Shown here in pieces: positions 33,116-42,764 of a stretch of 64,000 bases of DNA (positions are counted from its first letter, which is position 1; every line of letters starts with the position of its first letter). The notes under the pieces were generated by a model, which saw only the letters and a program-made list of their open reading frames with translations, searched no databases and was not told where the DNA came from. Source of the DNA: Methylosinus sp. Ce-a6 (GTDB lineage: Bacteria > Pseudomonadota > Alphaproteobacteria > Rhizobiales > Beijerinckiaceae). The stretch lies in contig NZ_BGJX01000018.1 in NCBI RefSeq assembly GCF_009811655.1, positions 1 to 64,000 of the forward strand, given 5' to 3'. The position numbers and the translations under genes are program-made.

Positions 33116-33868
33116 TCAGAGCGGCGTTCCATTGGCGGAAAGATGCGCGATCAGCGCGCGCACTTTCTCCGCGGCCTTCTCGAGCTCGGCCCCGTCGCGG
33201 CTCCTCAGCACGATCTGATTGCGCACGCCGGCGCTGGAGAAGGAGGGATAGGAGCCGACCGTCACGCGCGCGTGCTCCCCGGCGATGCGCTCGAGATCGG
33301 CGGCGTAGCGACCTTCCGGAATGTTATGCGCGTCGACGGTCGCGACCTGCACCTTCACGCCCTTGACGATGCGTCCGGCGGCGGCGTCCAGCATGGCTTG
33401 CATGATGATCGGCACGCCGGCCATGACGATCACATTGCCGATCATGAAGCCCGGCGCTTTGGAGATGGCGTTTTCGATCAGCTCGGCGCCCTCTGGGATG
33501 CGGGCCATGCGCCGGCGGGCGGGATTGAGATCCTGCGGGGCGATGCGCTCGAGCAGCATGGCGATGGCGCGCTCGTCCTCGGCGATCGGCGCGCCGAAGG
33601 CCTTGGCCACCGCGTCGGCGGTGATGTCGTCATGGGTGGGGCCGATGCCGCCCGTGGTGAAGACGTAGCTGTAACGCGTCCTGAGCGCGTTCAGCGCGGC
33701 GACGATCTCCTCCTCGACATCCGGCACGACGCGGACCTCGCGCAGGTCGATCCCCAATTCGCCGAGATATTTGGCGATATAATTGGTATTGAGATCCTGC
33801 GTGCGGCCGGACAGGATCTCGTCGCCGATCACGAGCACGGCGGCGGTAACTATGTCTTCGCGCGCCAT
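33116..33868 (-). CDS. CinA-like molybdopterin-binding (MoCF_biosynth) domain protein
   Basis: A 250-residue protein of the competence/damage-inducible CinA N-terminal family ([76 protein letters not shown]). Stand-alone versions without the C-terminal deamidase domain are common in alphaproteobacteria; some relatives are ADP-ribose or FAD pyrophosphatases. The annotated start at 33868 gives the usual N-terminus; a start five codons earlier is possible. Confidence 0.85.
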   Translation of the reverse strand: MAREDIVTAAVLVIGDEILSGRTQDLNTNYIAKYLGELGIDLREVRVVPDVEEEIVAALNALRTRYSYVFTTGGIGPTHDDITADAVAKAFGAPIAEDERAIAMLLERIAPQDLNPARRRMARIPEGAELIENAISKAPGFMIGNVIVMAGVPIIMQAMLDAAAGRIVKGVKVQVATVDAHNIPEGRYAADLERIAGEHARVTVGSYPSFSSAGVRNQIVLRSRDGAELEKAAEKVRALIAHLSANGTPL

Positions 33869-34028
33869 CGCGCCGCTCCCCAAAAGGCCAGTCTCGCCGA
33901 GACTCTATGCCACGGCCGCCGCCTAGGCCAGCCTCCGGGCCCTCGCAGGCCCGGGCCGCATCTTGCTTTGCGGCGCCAATTTCTTAATTTATAAGCCAAA
34001 GCCGGCGACACCAAGCAGAGAGCACAGC

Positions 34029-34865
34029 ATGACATTCGTCGAGTCCCACCTCGCGGGCTCAGGGCGCAAGAGCGGCCAGATCAAGCTCCACGGACCCGAG
34101 GATTTCGAAGGGATGCGTCGCGCCGGCCGGCTGACCGCCGAGGCGCTGGACATGCTCGTGCCGCATGTGAAGCCCGGCGTCACCACCAAGGCGCTGGACG
34201 ATCTCGTCTTCGACTTCGCCATTGCGAGCGGCGCCTATCCCGCCCCGCTCGACTATCGCGGCTATCGCAAATCCATCTGCACCTCGATCAATCATGTCGT
34301 CTGCCACGGCATTCCGGACGAGAAGCCGCTGCGCGAGGGCGATATCGTCAATGTCGACGTGACCTTCATCGTCGACGGCTGGCACGGCGATTCGAGCCGC
34401 ATGTTCGCCGTGGGCGAGACGCCGCGCCGCGCCCGGCGCCTGATCGACGTGACCTATGAGAGCCTCATGCGCGCCATCGCCGTGGTGAAGCCCGGCGCGA
34501 CGACCGGCGACATAGGCGCGGCGATCCAGCGCTTCGCGGAGGCCGAGCGCTGCTCCGTCGTGCGCGATTTCTGCGGCCATGGGCTCGGCCGGCTGTTCCA
34601 CGACGAGCCCAATATTCTGCATTACGGCGTCGCGGGCCAAGGGGTCGAGCTGCGGCCGGGCATGTTCTTCACCATAGAGCCGATGATCAATCTCGGCCGG
34701 CCGCAGGTGAAGATCCTCTCCGACGGCTGGACCGCCGTCACCCGCGACCGCTCGCTCTCGGCTCAGTTCGAGCATTCGCTCGGCGTGACCGAGACCGGCG
34801 TCGAAATCTTCACCGCTTCGCCCACCGGGCTCGACAATCCGAACGCGGCCCCGGGCGCCGCGTGA
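34029..34865 (+). CDS. map: Methionine aminopeptidase, type I
   Basis: A 278-residue metallopeptidase that removes N-terminal Met from new proteins. The five metal ligands are in [20 protein letters not shown] (two Asp), [13 protein letters not shown] (His), [11 protein letters not shown] (Glu) and [10 protein letters not shown] (Glu). [18 protein letters not shown] holds the substrate-pocket His. An N-terminal extension of about 25 residues is usual in alphaproteobacteria. The stop overlaps the start of radC (GTGA), so both are read from one transcript. Confidence 0.95.
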   Translation: MTFVESHLAGSGRKSGQIKLHGPEDFEGMRRAGRLTAEALDMLVPHVKPGVTTKALDDLVFDFAIASGAYPAPLDYRGYRKSICTSINHVVCHGIPDEKPLREGDIVNVDVTFIVDGWHGDSSRMFAVGETPRRARRLIDVTYESLMRAIAVVKPGATTGDIGAAIQRFAEAERCSVVRDFCGHGLGRLFHDEPNILHYGVAGQGVELRPGMFFTIEPMINLGRPQVKILSDGWTAVTRDRSLSAQFEHSLGVTETGVEIFTASPTGLDNPNAAPGAA

Positions 34866-35602
34866 GCGAGCCGCGCGCGCCCCGGCGGCGAGCGGCCGGC
34901 GTGAAGGCCGCCGACGGGCTGCGCGAGGAGGCTCCGCATTTCCACGGGCACAGGCAGCGGCTGCGCGACCGTTTTTTGGAGGCGGGCGAGGCCGCCCTCG
35001 CCGATTACGAGCTTTTGGAGCTCGTGCTCTACCGGGCCATTCCGCGGCGGGACGTGAAGCCGCTCGCCAAATCGCTGATCGCCCGATTCGGCTCCTATTC
35101 CGAGGTCGTCGCCGCGCGGCCGGAGCGGCTGCGCGAGATCGACGGGCTCGGCGAGGCGGCGATCTGCGAGATCAAGCTCGTGGAGGCGGCGGCGCGCCGC
35201 CTCGCGCGCGGCAATCTGCAAAAGCGCGCCGTGCTCTCCTCCTTCGTCGATGTGATCGACTATTGCCGCGCGGCTATGGCCTATAGCGATCGCGAGGAGT
35301 TCCGCATCCTCTTCCTCGACAAGCGCAACGGACTGATCGCGGACGAGGTTCAGGGCGTCGGCACAGTGGACCACACGCCCGTCTATCCGCGCGAGGTGGT
35401 GCGCCGCGCCCTGGAATTGGGCTCATCGGCGCTGATCTTGGCGCATAATCACCCTTCCGGCGATCCGACGCCTTCGACCGCGGATATCCGCATGACGCTG
35501 GACATTATCGCCATCGCGCAGCCCTTCGGCATCGCCGTGCACGATCATCTGATCGTCGGGCGCAATGGGCATTCGAGCTTGAAGGGGCTGAAGTTCATTT
35601 GA
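34862..35602 (+). CDS. radC: RadC-family JAB domain protein
   Basis: A 246-residue protein starting at GTG 34862, overlapping map. The N-terminal helix-hairpin-helix part ([40 protein letters not shown]) is followed by the JAB/MPN metalloprotease-like domain with [20 protein letters not shown] and [17 protein letters not shown]. The role of RadC is unsettled; the early link with DNA repair is doubtful. Length is normal. The map-radC pairing is common in this bacterial group. Confidence 0.92.
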   Translation: MSEPRAPRRRAAGVKAADGLREEAPHFHGHRQRLRDRFLEAGEAALADYELLELVLYRAIPRRDVKPLAKSLIARFGSYSEVVAARPERLREIDGLGEAAICEIKLVEAAARRLARGNLQKRAVLSSFVDVIDYCRAAMAYSDREEFRILFLDKRNGLIADEVQGVGTVDHTPVYPREVVRRALELGSSALILAHNHPSGDPTPSTADIRMTLDIIAIAQPFGIAVHDHLIVGRNGHSSLKGLKFI

Positions 35603-35940
35603 GGACGCGCCGTAGCGCGCGGCGCAGCTCGGCCTTTGAGTTTTCCCGTCGCCAGGGCCATGCGGGAGGACGAACGATCGTCGACGGGACTTGCGTGAAA
35701 AAGGCAGATGGAAAAATCTTCGAACGCCTATTAGATAGGCCTTGTGATATCGCGGCGTAAGCTGGCGATGTTTAGTCGCCGTTCAGCAGGATCCGCGTAG
35801 AACACATGGCTATTGAGCGCGTCGCCAATGACAGAGCCGCCGGTGGGCAGAAGCTTGACAAGGGCGGCCAAATCAGCCGACTGTTTCAGTTCTTCTCTCT
35901 GATCCGCTGTCTAGGGCGGGGCCATGATGGAGCTTCAGCC
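35603..35940. other. Gene-free stretch opening an accessory islet
   Basis: No convincing gene is seen. The bases become clearly less GC-rich than the surroundings from about 35680 onward. An ATG at 35806 could extend the following small frame upstream by 45 codons, but it lacks a ribosome binding site. Confidence 0.5.
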
Positions 35941-36165
35941 ATGAGCGGACAGCTCTTCAAGCGGAACCATGCAAACTCGTCGGCCTTTTTGCGTGGGGTC
36001 ATCGACGGGGTGACGTCTCCGTTGAGGGTTTTTCCAACCCATAATACTGTCGATTTGCTGCACAGCAAAACGGGCGTAGGGAAGTCGTTCCGCTCTGTCG
36101 GCGTGACGCTGAATCGCGGTGTCCAACAGCTGATGCAAGAGCAAAATGGCAGACGACAGAAGTGA
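35941..36165 (+). CDS. Small hypothetical protein of the islet
   Basis: A 74-residue frame from ATG 35941, preceded by a GGAG 8 bases upstream, ending MQEQNGRRQK and overlapping the start of the next gene by 20 bases. Contains NSSAFLRGVIDGVTSPLRVF and SVGVTLNRGVQQLMQEQ. No family recognised. Overlap and ribosome binding site argue mildly for translation with the DUF2335 gene. Confidence 0.35.
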   Translation: MSGQLFKRNHANSSAFLRGVIDGVTSPLRVFPTHNTVDLLHSKTGVGKSFRSVGVTLNRGVQQLMQEQNGRRQK

Positions 36166-36745
36166 AAATCGGATGCCCGGCGACATCTCTGCGAATGAAA
36201 TTGTCCCTGTAATCGAAAGAAAAATAGAGGGAGAGCTCCCGCCGGAATTCCTGGAGCTCCCTGCCGACGTACAGCGCGCGGTTTTATCGAAGGTCGGAGG
36301 CGCAACGCTCAGCATAACTCACTCCAGCTGGGACGGCGACTATCCGCCTCCTTCTATAATCGAGGGATATGAGAGCGTTCAAAAAGGTTTGGCGGATAGA
36401 ATATTCAAGATGGCGGAAGCGGATCTCGCGCATGGGCATTTCATGGAACGGCGCGTTGCGGATTATGTGACGAGAGGGCAGTTCTACGGGTTCATGCTCG
36501 CGACCGTCTCCATTATCGGAAGCGTTTTACTTATCTATAACGATAAACAAATTGCCGGCAGCGCGCTCGGAGCCGCAGTAATCATACCGCTGGTCACTCT
36601 GTTCGTCAGGGGGCAAATAACCATGGGGAACCCCCTCCAAAATCAGAACGTGGAGCTTGAAAGCACGGACGCATCTGCAAGAAAAGAGGGCCAGAACAAT
36701 AAACGCAAGGCCGGAAAAATCGGCGGCGGGAAATCGGGCCGTTGA
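36146..36745 (+). CDS. DUF2335 predicted membrane protein
   Basis: A 199-residue protein with the family pattern: a YSGPLPPPEVL-like segment (here GDYPPPSIIEGYESVQKGLA), a helix DRIFKMAEADLAHGHFMER, then TRGQFYGFMLATVSIIGSVL and IAGSALGAAVIIPLVTLFV as two membrane helices, ending in a basic tail. DUF2335 proteins are scattered among mobile regions and their function is unknown; some sit beside restriction or defence genes. Here it lies in a low-GC islet between radC and an MFS gene, which suggests horizontal acquisition. Confidence 0.75.
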   Translation: MADDRSENRMPGDISANEIVPVIERKIEGELPPEFLELPADVQRAVLSKVGGATLSITHSSWDGDYPPPSIIEGYESVQKGLADRIFKMAEADLAHGHFMERRVADYVTRGQFYGFMLATVSIIGSVLLIYNDKQIAGSALGAAVIIPLVTLFVRGQITMGNPLQNQNVELESTDASARKEGQNNKRKAGKIGGGKSGR

Positions 36746-36801
36746 CCTCCGCTTGACCGCCAGAGCGCGCGAGGGATCAGCGTCACGGCGGCGGGCTGCG
36801 A

Positions 36802-38316
36802 TTGCAGAGCCATAAAGGCGCGGCCGGCGCTCCAAACGCATGGTGCGCCAAGGCGGCCCGGGTCGTGACTGCGCCATCACTATCCCCCCGAGACAGCATA
36901 AGAGGTCCGTTGTCTTTCTTCGCCGCCACGCCGCTCATCATCGCCACGGCTCTGTTCATGGAGAATCTCGACGGCACGGTGCTGGCCACGGCGCTGCCGG
37001 CCATGGCCGCCGATCTGCACGAGGACCCGGTGGCGCTGAAGCTCGCGCTCACCTCCTATCTGCTGTCGCTCGCCGTCTTTATTCCGCTCTCCGGCTGGGT
37101 CGCTGATCGCTATGGCGCGCGGCGGGTGTTTCGCGCCGCGATCCTCGTCTTCACCTTCGGCTCTATTCTCTGCGGCTTCTCCACCTCGCTCGCCGGCGTC
37201 GTCTCATCGCGAATCGTGCAGGGGCTCGGCGGGGCGATGATGACGCCGGTGGGGCGGCTGGTGCTGCTGCGGGTCGCTCCGCGTCACGAGCTCGTGCGCG
37301 CGCTCGCCTATCTCACCATTCCGGCGCTGATCGGCCCCGTGGTCGGGCCGCCGCTCGGCGGCTTCATCGCAACCTATTTCCATTGGCGCTACATCTTCTG
37401 GATCAATGTGCCGATCGGCTTGCTCGGGGTCGCGCTCGTTCCCCGCTATATTCCCGATCTGCGCGAGGAGCGCGTTCCGCCGCTCGATGTGACGGGCTTT
37501 CTTCTCTCGGGAGCGGGACTCTCCGCGCTCGTCCTCGGGCTCGGCGTCATCGGCCAGGGCATAGTCCCCGTCCCGGTCGCGGCGGGGCTCGCGGCGGGCG
37601 GCGCGGCCGCGCTTTTCCTCTATGTGCGCCACGCGCGGCGGACGCCGCATCCGATCATCGATCTCGATCTCTTGCGCGTGCCGACCTTTCACGCCGCCGT
37701 TGTCGGCGGTTTCCTGTTCCGCATGGGGCTCGGCGCAGTACCCTTCCTGCTGCCGCTGATGCTGCAGACCGGCTTCGGCCTCACGGCCTTTCAATCGGGA
37801 TCGCTGACCTTCATCGCCGCCATCGGCGCCATAGCCATGAAAACCACGGCGCAGCCCATTCTGGGGCGTTTCGGATTTAGGCGCGTGCTGATCGTCAATG
37901 CGCTGATCTCGACGGCGTTCTTCTGCTTCAACGCGTTATTTTCGCCACAGACGCCGCATTGGATCATCATGGGCGTGCTGCTCGTCGGCGGCTTCTTCCG
38001 CTCGCTGCAATTCACGGCGCTGAACGCGATCGGCTATGCCGATATCGACCGTCAGGCGATGAGCCGGGCGACGAGCTTGGCCTCGGCGGGGCAGCAATTG
38101 TCGCTGTCGGCGGGCGTGTCGCTGGGCGCCGCCGCGCTCGAGACGGCGCGCGCGCTGCATAGCGGCGGCGCCTTGCGGCTCGCGGATTTCGACGCGGCCT
38201 TCCTCGCCGTCGCGGCGGTCTCGGCCTCTTCGGCGCTGATCTTCCGCGGGCTCGCGCCGATGGCGGGCGCGGGGCTCACGGGAAAAGCGGCGGCGGCGGC
38301 CGACGGATCGGCCTGA
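36802..38316 (+). CDS. MFS transporter, DHA2-type drug:H+ antiporter
   Basis: About 500 residues with 12-14 membrane helices. Signature segments are LDGTVLATALPAMAADLHED (motif D1 with acidic residue in TM1), GWVADRYGARRVFRAAILVF (motif A), RIVQGLGGAMMTPVGRLVLL (motif B), and LIGPVVGPPLGGFIATYFHW (motif C of antiporters). It probably exports hydrophobic drugs using the proton gradient. The start is uncertain: the conserved part begins near 36910, and the region before it lacks an obvious ribosome binding site. Confidence 0.85.
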   Translation: MQSHKGAAGAPNAWCAKAARVVTAPSLSPRDSIRGPLSFFAATPLIIATALFMENLDGTVLATALPAMAADLHEDPVALKLALTSYLLSLAVFIPLSGWVADRYGARRVFRAAILVFTFGSILCGFSTSLAGVVSSRIVQGLGGAMMTPVGRLVLLRVAPRHELVRALAYLTIPALIGPVVGPPLGGFIATYFHWRYIFWINVPIGLLGVALVPRYIPDLREERVPPLDVTGFLLSGAGLSALVLGLGVIGQGIVPVPVAAGLAAGGAAALFLYVRHARRTPHPIIDLDLLRVPTFHAAVVGGFLFRMGLGAVPFLLPLMLQTGFGLTAFQSGSLTFIAAIGAIAMKTTAQPILGRFGFRRVLIVNALISTAFFCFNALFSPQTPHWIIMGVLLVGGFFRSLQFTALNAIGYADIDRQAMSRATSLASAGQQLSLSAGVSLGAAALETARALHSGGALRLADFDAAFLAVAAVSASSALIFRGLAPMAGAGLTGKAAAAADGSA

Positions 38317-38339
38317 GTAGACTTTTTTCGAAATCCGGC

Positions 38340-39035
38340 TCAGCCGCCGCGAAAGCCCGTCGCCAGCACATAGAGCTCGGCCGAATCGGAGCGGCTCGCG
38401 GCGGGCTTCACATGGCGCACTTGCGCGAAGTCGCGCTTCAGCGCCGCGAGCAACTGGCCCTCCGTGCCGCCCTGCAGCACTTTGGCGACGAAAAAGCCGC
38501 CCGGCGCCAGCACGTCCCGAGCGAAATCGGCGGCGAGCTCGGCCAGCGCGACGATCTTCAAATGGTCGGTCTGCTTATGGCCGGTGGCGTTGGCCGCCAT
38601 ATCGGACATCACGCCGTCGGCCTCGCCGCCGAGCATGGCTTTGATCCGCTCCGGCGCGGTCTCGTCGTTGAAGTCCATGACCGTGAATTCGACGCCGGGA
38701 AGAGGCTCCATCTCGAGGAGATCTATGCCGACGACCTTGCCCTTGCCCTCGGCCGATTTCACGCGCCGCGCCGCGATCTGCGACCAGCCGCCGGGCGCGG
38801 CGCCGAGATCGACGATGCGTTTTCCGGGGGCGAAGAGCTTGTAGCGCTCGTCCATCTCGAGCAGCTTATAGGCCGCGCGCGAGCGATAGCCGTCGCGCTT
38901 GGCCATGGCGACATAAGGGTCATTGAGCTGGCGCTCGAGCCAGAGCGTCGAGGACAGCGACCGCTTCCTCGCCGTCTTCACGCGCGTCTTCAGCGAGCGG
39001 CCGCCTTCGCGCCCCGATGCGCCTGCCTTCGTCAT
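38340..39035 (-). CDS. rlmE: 23S rRNA 2'-O-methyltransferase RlmE (FtsJ)
   Basis: A 231-residue SAM-dependent methyltransferase that modifies U2552 in the A-loop of 23S rRNA. The SAM-binding motif is [17 protein letters not shown]; the catalytic K-D-K-E tetrad fits [32 protein letters not shown] and [10 protein letters not shown]. The N-terminus is basic and helps bind rRNA. The ATG at 39035 overlaps the upstream ABC transporter stop by four bases. Confidence 0.93.
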   Translation of the reverse strand: MTKAGASGREGGRSLKTRVKTARKRSLSSTLWLERQLNDPYVAMAKRDGYRSRAAYKLLEMDERYKLFAPGKRIVDLGAAPGGWSQIAARRVKSAEGKGKVVGIDLLEMEPLPGVEFTVMDFNDETAPERIKAMLGGEADGVMSDMAANATGHKQTDHLKIVALAELAADFARDVLAPGGFFVAKVLQGGTEGQLLAALKRDFAQVRHVKPAASRSDSAELYVLATGFRGG

Positions 39036-41119
39036 GCGAGCACGGCCTCGCGCGGCGTGAAGGTCCCATCGACCGCGGGCTCCATCGCGATGTGGCGGCG
39101 GTGGAAGGCGTAGAGGCTGGAGCGATGGCCGATGGAGACGATGGTCGTCTGCGGCAGGCGCTCTTTCAGCATGGAGTAGATCTCGCTCTCGAGCTTCTCG
39201 TCGAGCGCCGAGGTCGCCTCGTCGAGGAAGAGCCAGTCCGGCTTGGCGAGCAGCGCCCGCGCGATGGCGACGCGCTGCTGCTCGCCGCCGGAGAGGCGTT
39301 GGCCCCAATTGCTCTCCACCTCGAGGCTGGCGACGAAGTCCGGCAGGCGCGCGGTCTCCAGCGCAGCGGCGATGTCATGGCGCGAATAGGCTTCGGGCTC
39401 GGCGGGGTAGGCGACGGCGCGGGCGAGCGAGCCGATCGGCACATAGGGCCGCTGCGGCAGCAGCATCACGCGCGCATCGGCGGGAATCTCGATGCGGCCG
39501 TCGCAATAGGGCCATATGCCGGCGACGGCGCGGAACAAGGTCGATTTGCCGGAGCCGGAAGGGCCGGTCAGCAGCGCCGATTCGCCGGGCGCGAATTCGA
39601 GACGCCTCGCTTCGACGAGGCGGCGGCCGTCCGGCAGAGTGAGCGTCACGTCGAGCTTTATGTCGCGCGTCTGGGCGGGGCGAGTCGGCGTCGCGGCCCG
39701 GAGCTCGTCGGCGCGATCGGCGGCCGCGTCGAAAGAGGCGAGACGGTCGAGCACGGCTCGGAAGTCGGAGAGCGTGACATAGTAGTCGATAAAGAATGCG
39801 AGCGCGCTTTCGACGCTTCCGAAGGCGTCGGCGGCTTGGCGCATCACGCCGAGCTTGATCGTGCCGGCGAAGAAGAATGGCGCGGTCAGCACGAAGGGAA
39901 TGATGATCGACAATTGGCCGTAAGTGGCCGTGAAGGAGACGAGCTTCTTGCGGCGGTCGATGATGGCGAGATAGTTGGAGACGATCGCGCCGAAGCGCTG
40001 AGCGAGGGTCGCGCGCTCCGCATTCTCGCCGCCGAGCAGCGCGATCTGCTCGCCATATTCGCGCAGGCGCGCCAGCGAGAAGCGGAAATCGGCCTCGCGG
40101 CGCTGCTTCTCGAAAAGCAGAGTGGTGAGCGGCCAGCCGATCAGATGCGTCGTCACCGTGCCGAATGTCGCATAGATGAGCGCCGCCCAGAACAGAAACC
40201 CCGGGATGGCGATGTCGCCGAAGGTGAATGAGCTGGAAATGTCCCAAAGGACGATCGAATAGGAGACGAGAGAGCTGACTTTGGAGATCAGCAGGATCGA
40301 ATAGGAGTAGATTCCATAGCCGGAATCGCCGCCGTCGATGAAGCGGTTGACGTCCTCGGCGATGCGCTGGTCGGGGTTGTCCGTCGCCCCGCCGGCGAGC
40401 GCCATGGCGTAATGGCGGCGTCCGCCCAGCCAGCGCGTGACATAGTGCAGCGTCAGCCATTTGCGCCATCGGATGATGAGCGTCGACTGCACGACATATT
40501 CGACGACGGCGGAGAGAATGGCGACGAAGGCCCAGGGCGTGAAGCCATAGAGGAACAGCCGCCAGAACTCGCTCGCGTTCATCTCCTGAAGCGCCGTGTA
40601 GTAGTCGCGGCGGATGAAGGAGAGGCGCACGCCGATGGCGACCTGCGCCTGATTGATGAGCACCAGCGCCACGATCATCGCGACGGCGATCCATGTCTCG
40701 CGCGTCGCGAGGAGCGGACGGCCGCGGAGAACGACCTCGCCCCTTTCCCGCGAATCGAAATAGAGGTCGGCGATGCGCGTCATCTCGCGCACGACCGGGA
40801 CATGGGAGAGGGCGAAAACGACGATCGAGAAGACGGCGACGGTGAGCGACAGGCTCTCCGGCAGCGCATAATCGGCGAGGGAGGCGGGCCACAGCCCTTC
40901 GACCTCGAGCAGGCGCGCGGCGCCGAAGACGATCGTCTCCACCGAGAAGACGGAGACGAAGATTTTGAGGAAGCTCGAGATGGCTGCGCTGCGCCAGGTG
41001 GTGAAGGCGCAGAGTCCCGCGCCCGCGGCGAGGAGGAAGAGACCGGCGTCGCCGAGATGAACGCCCGCTGCGAGCGATAGCGCCGCGAAGACGGCGACGG
41101 CCGCGCCGAGTGCCTGCAT
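39032..41119 (-). CDS. BacA/SbmA-like ABC transporter (permease fused to ATPase)
   Basis: A 695-residue half-transporter of the YddA/BacA-related type. Four N-terminal hydrophobic segments precede an SbmA/BacA-like membrane domain ([40 protein letters not shown]) and an ATPase domain with Walker [17 protein letters not shown], signature [16 protein letters not shown] and Walker [18 protein letters not shown]. Relatives import vitamin B12 (Mycobacterium Rv1819c, Sinorhizobium BclA/BacA-type proteins) or antimicrobial peptides. Given the cobalamin operon about 3 kb away, B12 uptake is a reasonable but unproven guess. It is coupled to rlmE. Confidence 0.85.
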   Translation of the reverse strand: MQALGAAVAVFAALSLAAGVHLGDAGLFLLAAGAGLCAFTTWRSAAISSFLKIFVSVFSVETIVFGAARLLEVEGLWPASLADYALPESLSLTVAVFSIVVFALSHVPVVREMTRIADLYFDSRERGEVVLRGRPLLATRETWIAVAMIVALVLINQAQVAIGVRLSFIRRDYYTALQEMNASEFWRLFLYGFTPWAFVAILSAVVEYVVQSTLIIRWRKWLTLHYVTRWLGGRRHYAMALAGGATDNPDQRIAEDVNRFIDGGDSGYGIYSYSILLISKVSSLVSYSIVLWDISSSFTFGDIAIPGFLFWAALIYATFGTVTTHLIGWPLTTLLFEKQRREADFRFSLARLREYGEQIALLGGENAERATLAQRFGAIVSNYLAIIDRRKKLVSFTATYGQLSIIIPFVLTAPFFFAGTIKLGVMRQAADAFGSVESALAFFIDYYVTLSDFRAVLDRLASFDAAADRADELRAATPTRPAQTRDIKLDVTLTLPDGRRLVEARRLEFAPGESALLTGPSGSGKSTLFRAVAGIWPYCDGRIEIPADARVMLLPQRPYVPIGSLARAVAYPAEPEAYSRHDIAAALETARLPDFVASLEVESNWGQRLSGGEQQRVAIARALLAKPDWLFLDEATSALDEKLESEIYSMLKERLPQTTIVSIGHRSSLYAFHRRHIAMEPAVDGTFTPREAVLA

Positions 41120-41510
41120 GTCTCAATTCCTCTCAATCATCGCGCCGCATGCGCGTGGAGCGTCGCTTCGCTGCGCACTAATCTCGAGATTGCGCCAATG
41201 GCGTGGCGTGTCGGCCCGCGCTCCGCCCTGCGATAGCGCGCTTTTGGCGGGAAGGGCAAATCGGAGCCGCCGCGGCGCCCCTTCGCCCGGGAAGGATTTG
41301 CTCGATCTGCGCCGAAGCCCGCGTCGACGGACGCGAGCGTCGCCTCGCGCGGAGGAAATCCTGCGCTTCGCGCCGCGCAGAAAAAATTCGCCGTTTTCGG
41401 CCTCCGGGGCGGTGGGAAGGAGCCGCGTTCTTGACTTCCCGCGCCGTTACGGCCAGTTTCCGCCGCCGTTTCGCTAGGCTCCCGAGCCGCAATCCCGTGT
41501 CGTCCGCCGC
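41120..41510. other. Divergent intergenic region between the ABC transporter and accA
   Basis: 390 bases without a supported gene. It should hold the promoters for both divergent genes. No clear hairpin or conserved motif is seen, and the open frames on both strands are Arg-rich products of GC-rich DNA. Confidence 0.5.
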
Positions 41511-42464
41511 ATGCGTTCCTATCTCGACTTCGAAAAGCCCGTCGCCGAATTGGAGACCAAGGTGGAGGAGCTGCGCGCGCTGGCGTCCAAGGGCGACGGC
41601 GTGTCCATCGCCGACGAGCTGACCAAGCTCGAGGCCAAGGCGCACAAGGCGCTCGCCGATCTCTACGCCAGCCTCACCCCGACGCAGAAAATCCAGGTCG
41701 CGCGCCATGCGCAGCGGCCGCATTTCTCCGATTATGTGCGGCTTTTGTTCAGCGAGTTCACGCCGCTCGCGGGCGACCGCGTCTTCGGCGAGGACGCCGC
41801 CATCGTCGGCGGCTTCGCGCGCTTTCGCGGCGAGCCGGTCTGCCTCATCGGCCAGGAGAAGGGCTCCGACACGGAGAGCCGGCTCGAGCATAATTTCGGC
41901 ATGGCGCGGCCGGAGGGCTATCGCAAGGCCGCCCGGCTGATGGAGCTCGCCGATCGATTCGGCCTGCCGGTCATCTCGCTCGTCGACACTTTCGGCGCCT
42001 TTCCGGGCATAGACGCCGAGCAGCGCGGCCAGGCCGAGGCGATCGCCCGCTCCATCGACGTGTCGCTGTCGCTCGGCGTGCCCAATGTCGCCGTGGTGGT
42101 GGGCGAGGGCGGCTCCGGCGGCGCCATAGCCATCGCCAGCTGCAATAAGGTGCTGATGCTCGAGCATGCGGTCTACACGGTCGCTTCGCCCGAGGCTTCC
42201 GCTTCTATTCTGTGGCGCGACGCCTCCAAGGCGCAGGACGCCGCCACCAGCATGAAGATCACCGCCCAGGATCTGCTGAAATTCGGCATCATCGACGTCA
42301 TCGTCGCCGAGCCGCCGGGCGGCGCGCATCGCGATCCCGAGACGGCCGTCGCCGCCGTCGGCGAGGGAATAGACGACGCGCTGGCCGGCCTCGCCAATCT
42401 CTCCCGCGCGCAGATCGTCGAGGCGCGGGCGGAGCGTTTTCTCTCCGTCGGGCGCAAGGTCTAG
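41511..42464 (+). CDS. accA: Acetyl-CoA carboxylase carboxyltransferase subunit alpha
   Basis: A 317-residue subunit of the first committed step in fatty acid synthesis, forming malonyl-CoA with AccD. Typical parts are the N-terminal helical region (YLDFEKPVAELETKVEELRA), RPHFSDYVRLLFSEF, the crotonase-like core FGMARPEGYRKAARLMELAD, PGIDAEQRGQAEAIARSIDV, the oxyanion-hole glycines GEGGSGGAIAIASCNKVLML, and the C-terminal IIDVIVAEPPGGAHRDPE. The gene ends directly at a dispersed repeat that could act as a 3' hairpin. Confidence 0.96.
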   Translation: MRSYLDFEKPVAELETKVEELRALASKGDGVSIADELTKLEAKAHKALADLYASLTPTQKIQVARHAQRPHFSDYVRLLFSEFTPLAGDRVFGEDAAIVGGFARFRGEPVCLIGQEKGSDTESRLEHNFGMARPEGYRKAARLMELADRFGLPVISLVDTFGAFPGIDAEQRGQAEAIARSIDVSLSLGVPNVAVVVGEGGSGGAIAIASCNKVLMLEHAVYTVASPEASASILWRDASKAQDAATSMKITAQDLLKFGIIDVIVAEPPGGAHRDPETAVAAVGEGIDDALAGLANLSRAQIVEARAERFLSVGRKV

Positions 42465-42465
42465 A

Positions 42466-42520
42466 GCGTTTCCAGCCGAACCACACGCCGGTTCGGCGTC
42501 GGAAGCGCGTGAAAACAAAG
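42466..42520. repeat. Dispersed GCGTTTCCAGCCGAA repeat, copy B
   Basis: GCGTTTCCAGCCGAACCACA, dyad ACGCCGGTTCGGCGT, then GCGCGTGAAAACAAAG. It is the same element as copies A and C, placed directly after the accA stop. The remaining 240 bases before the next gene show nothing recognisable. Confidence 0.75.
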
Positions 42521-42764
42521 ACGGATGGAGGCTTTTTGCAGAATTCCTCCAGCGAAAATCGCAGGCGGCCCGATCTCCTCGCGTGAACGAGCGATTAACC
42601 TTCTGGAGAATTCGCGCCCTCATCCGGGCGATGACGGCCACGCTCTGGCCTTGATCTTCCGCTTGCGTTAGAAGGACGTTGGCAATTCGGCGTCTATCGT
42701 CGTGCTAGGATCTGCCGGCGCGATTCGCGCCCGCGGGCGGGGACCAAAGAAAAGCGGGGCGAGA

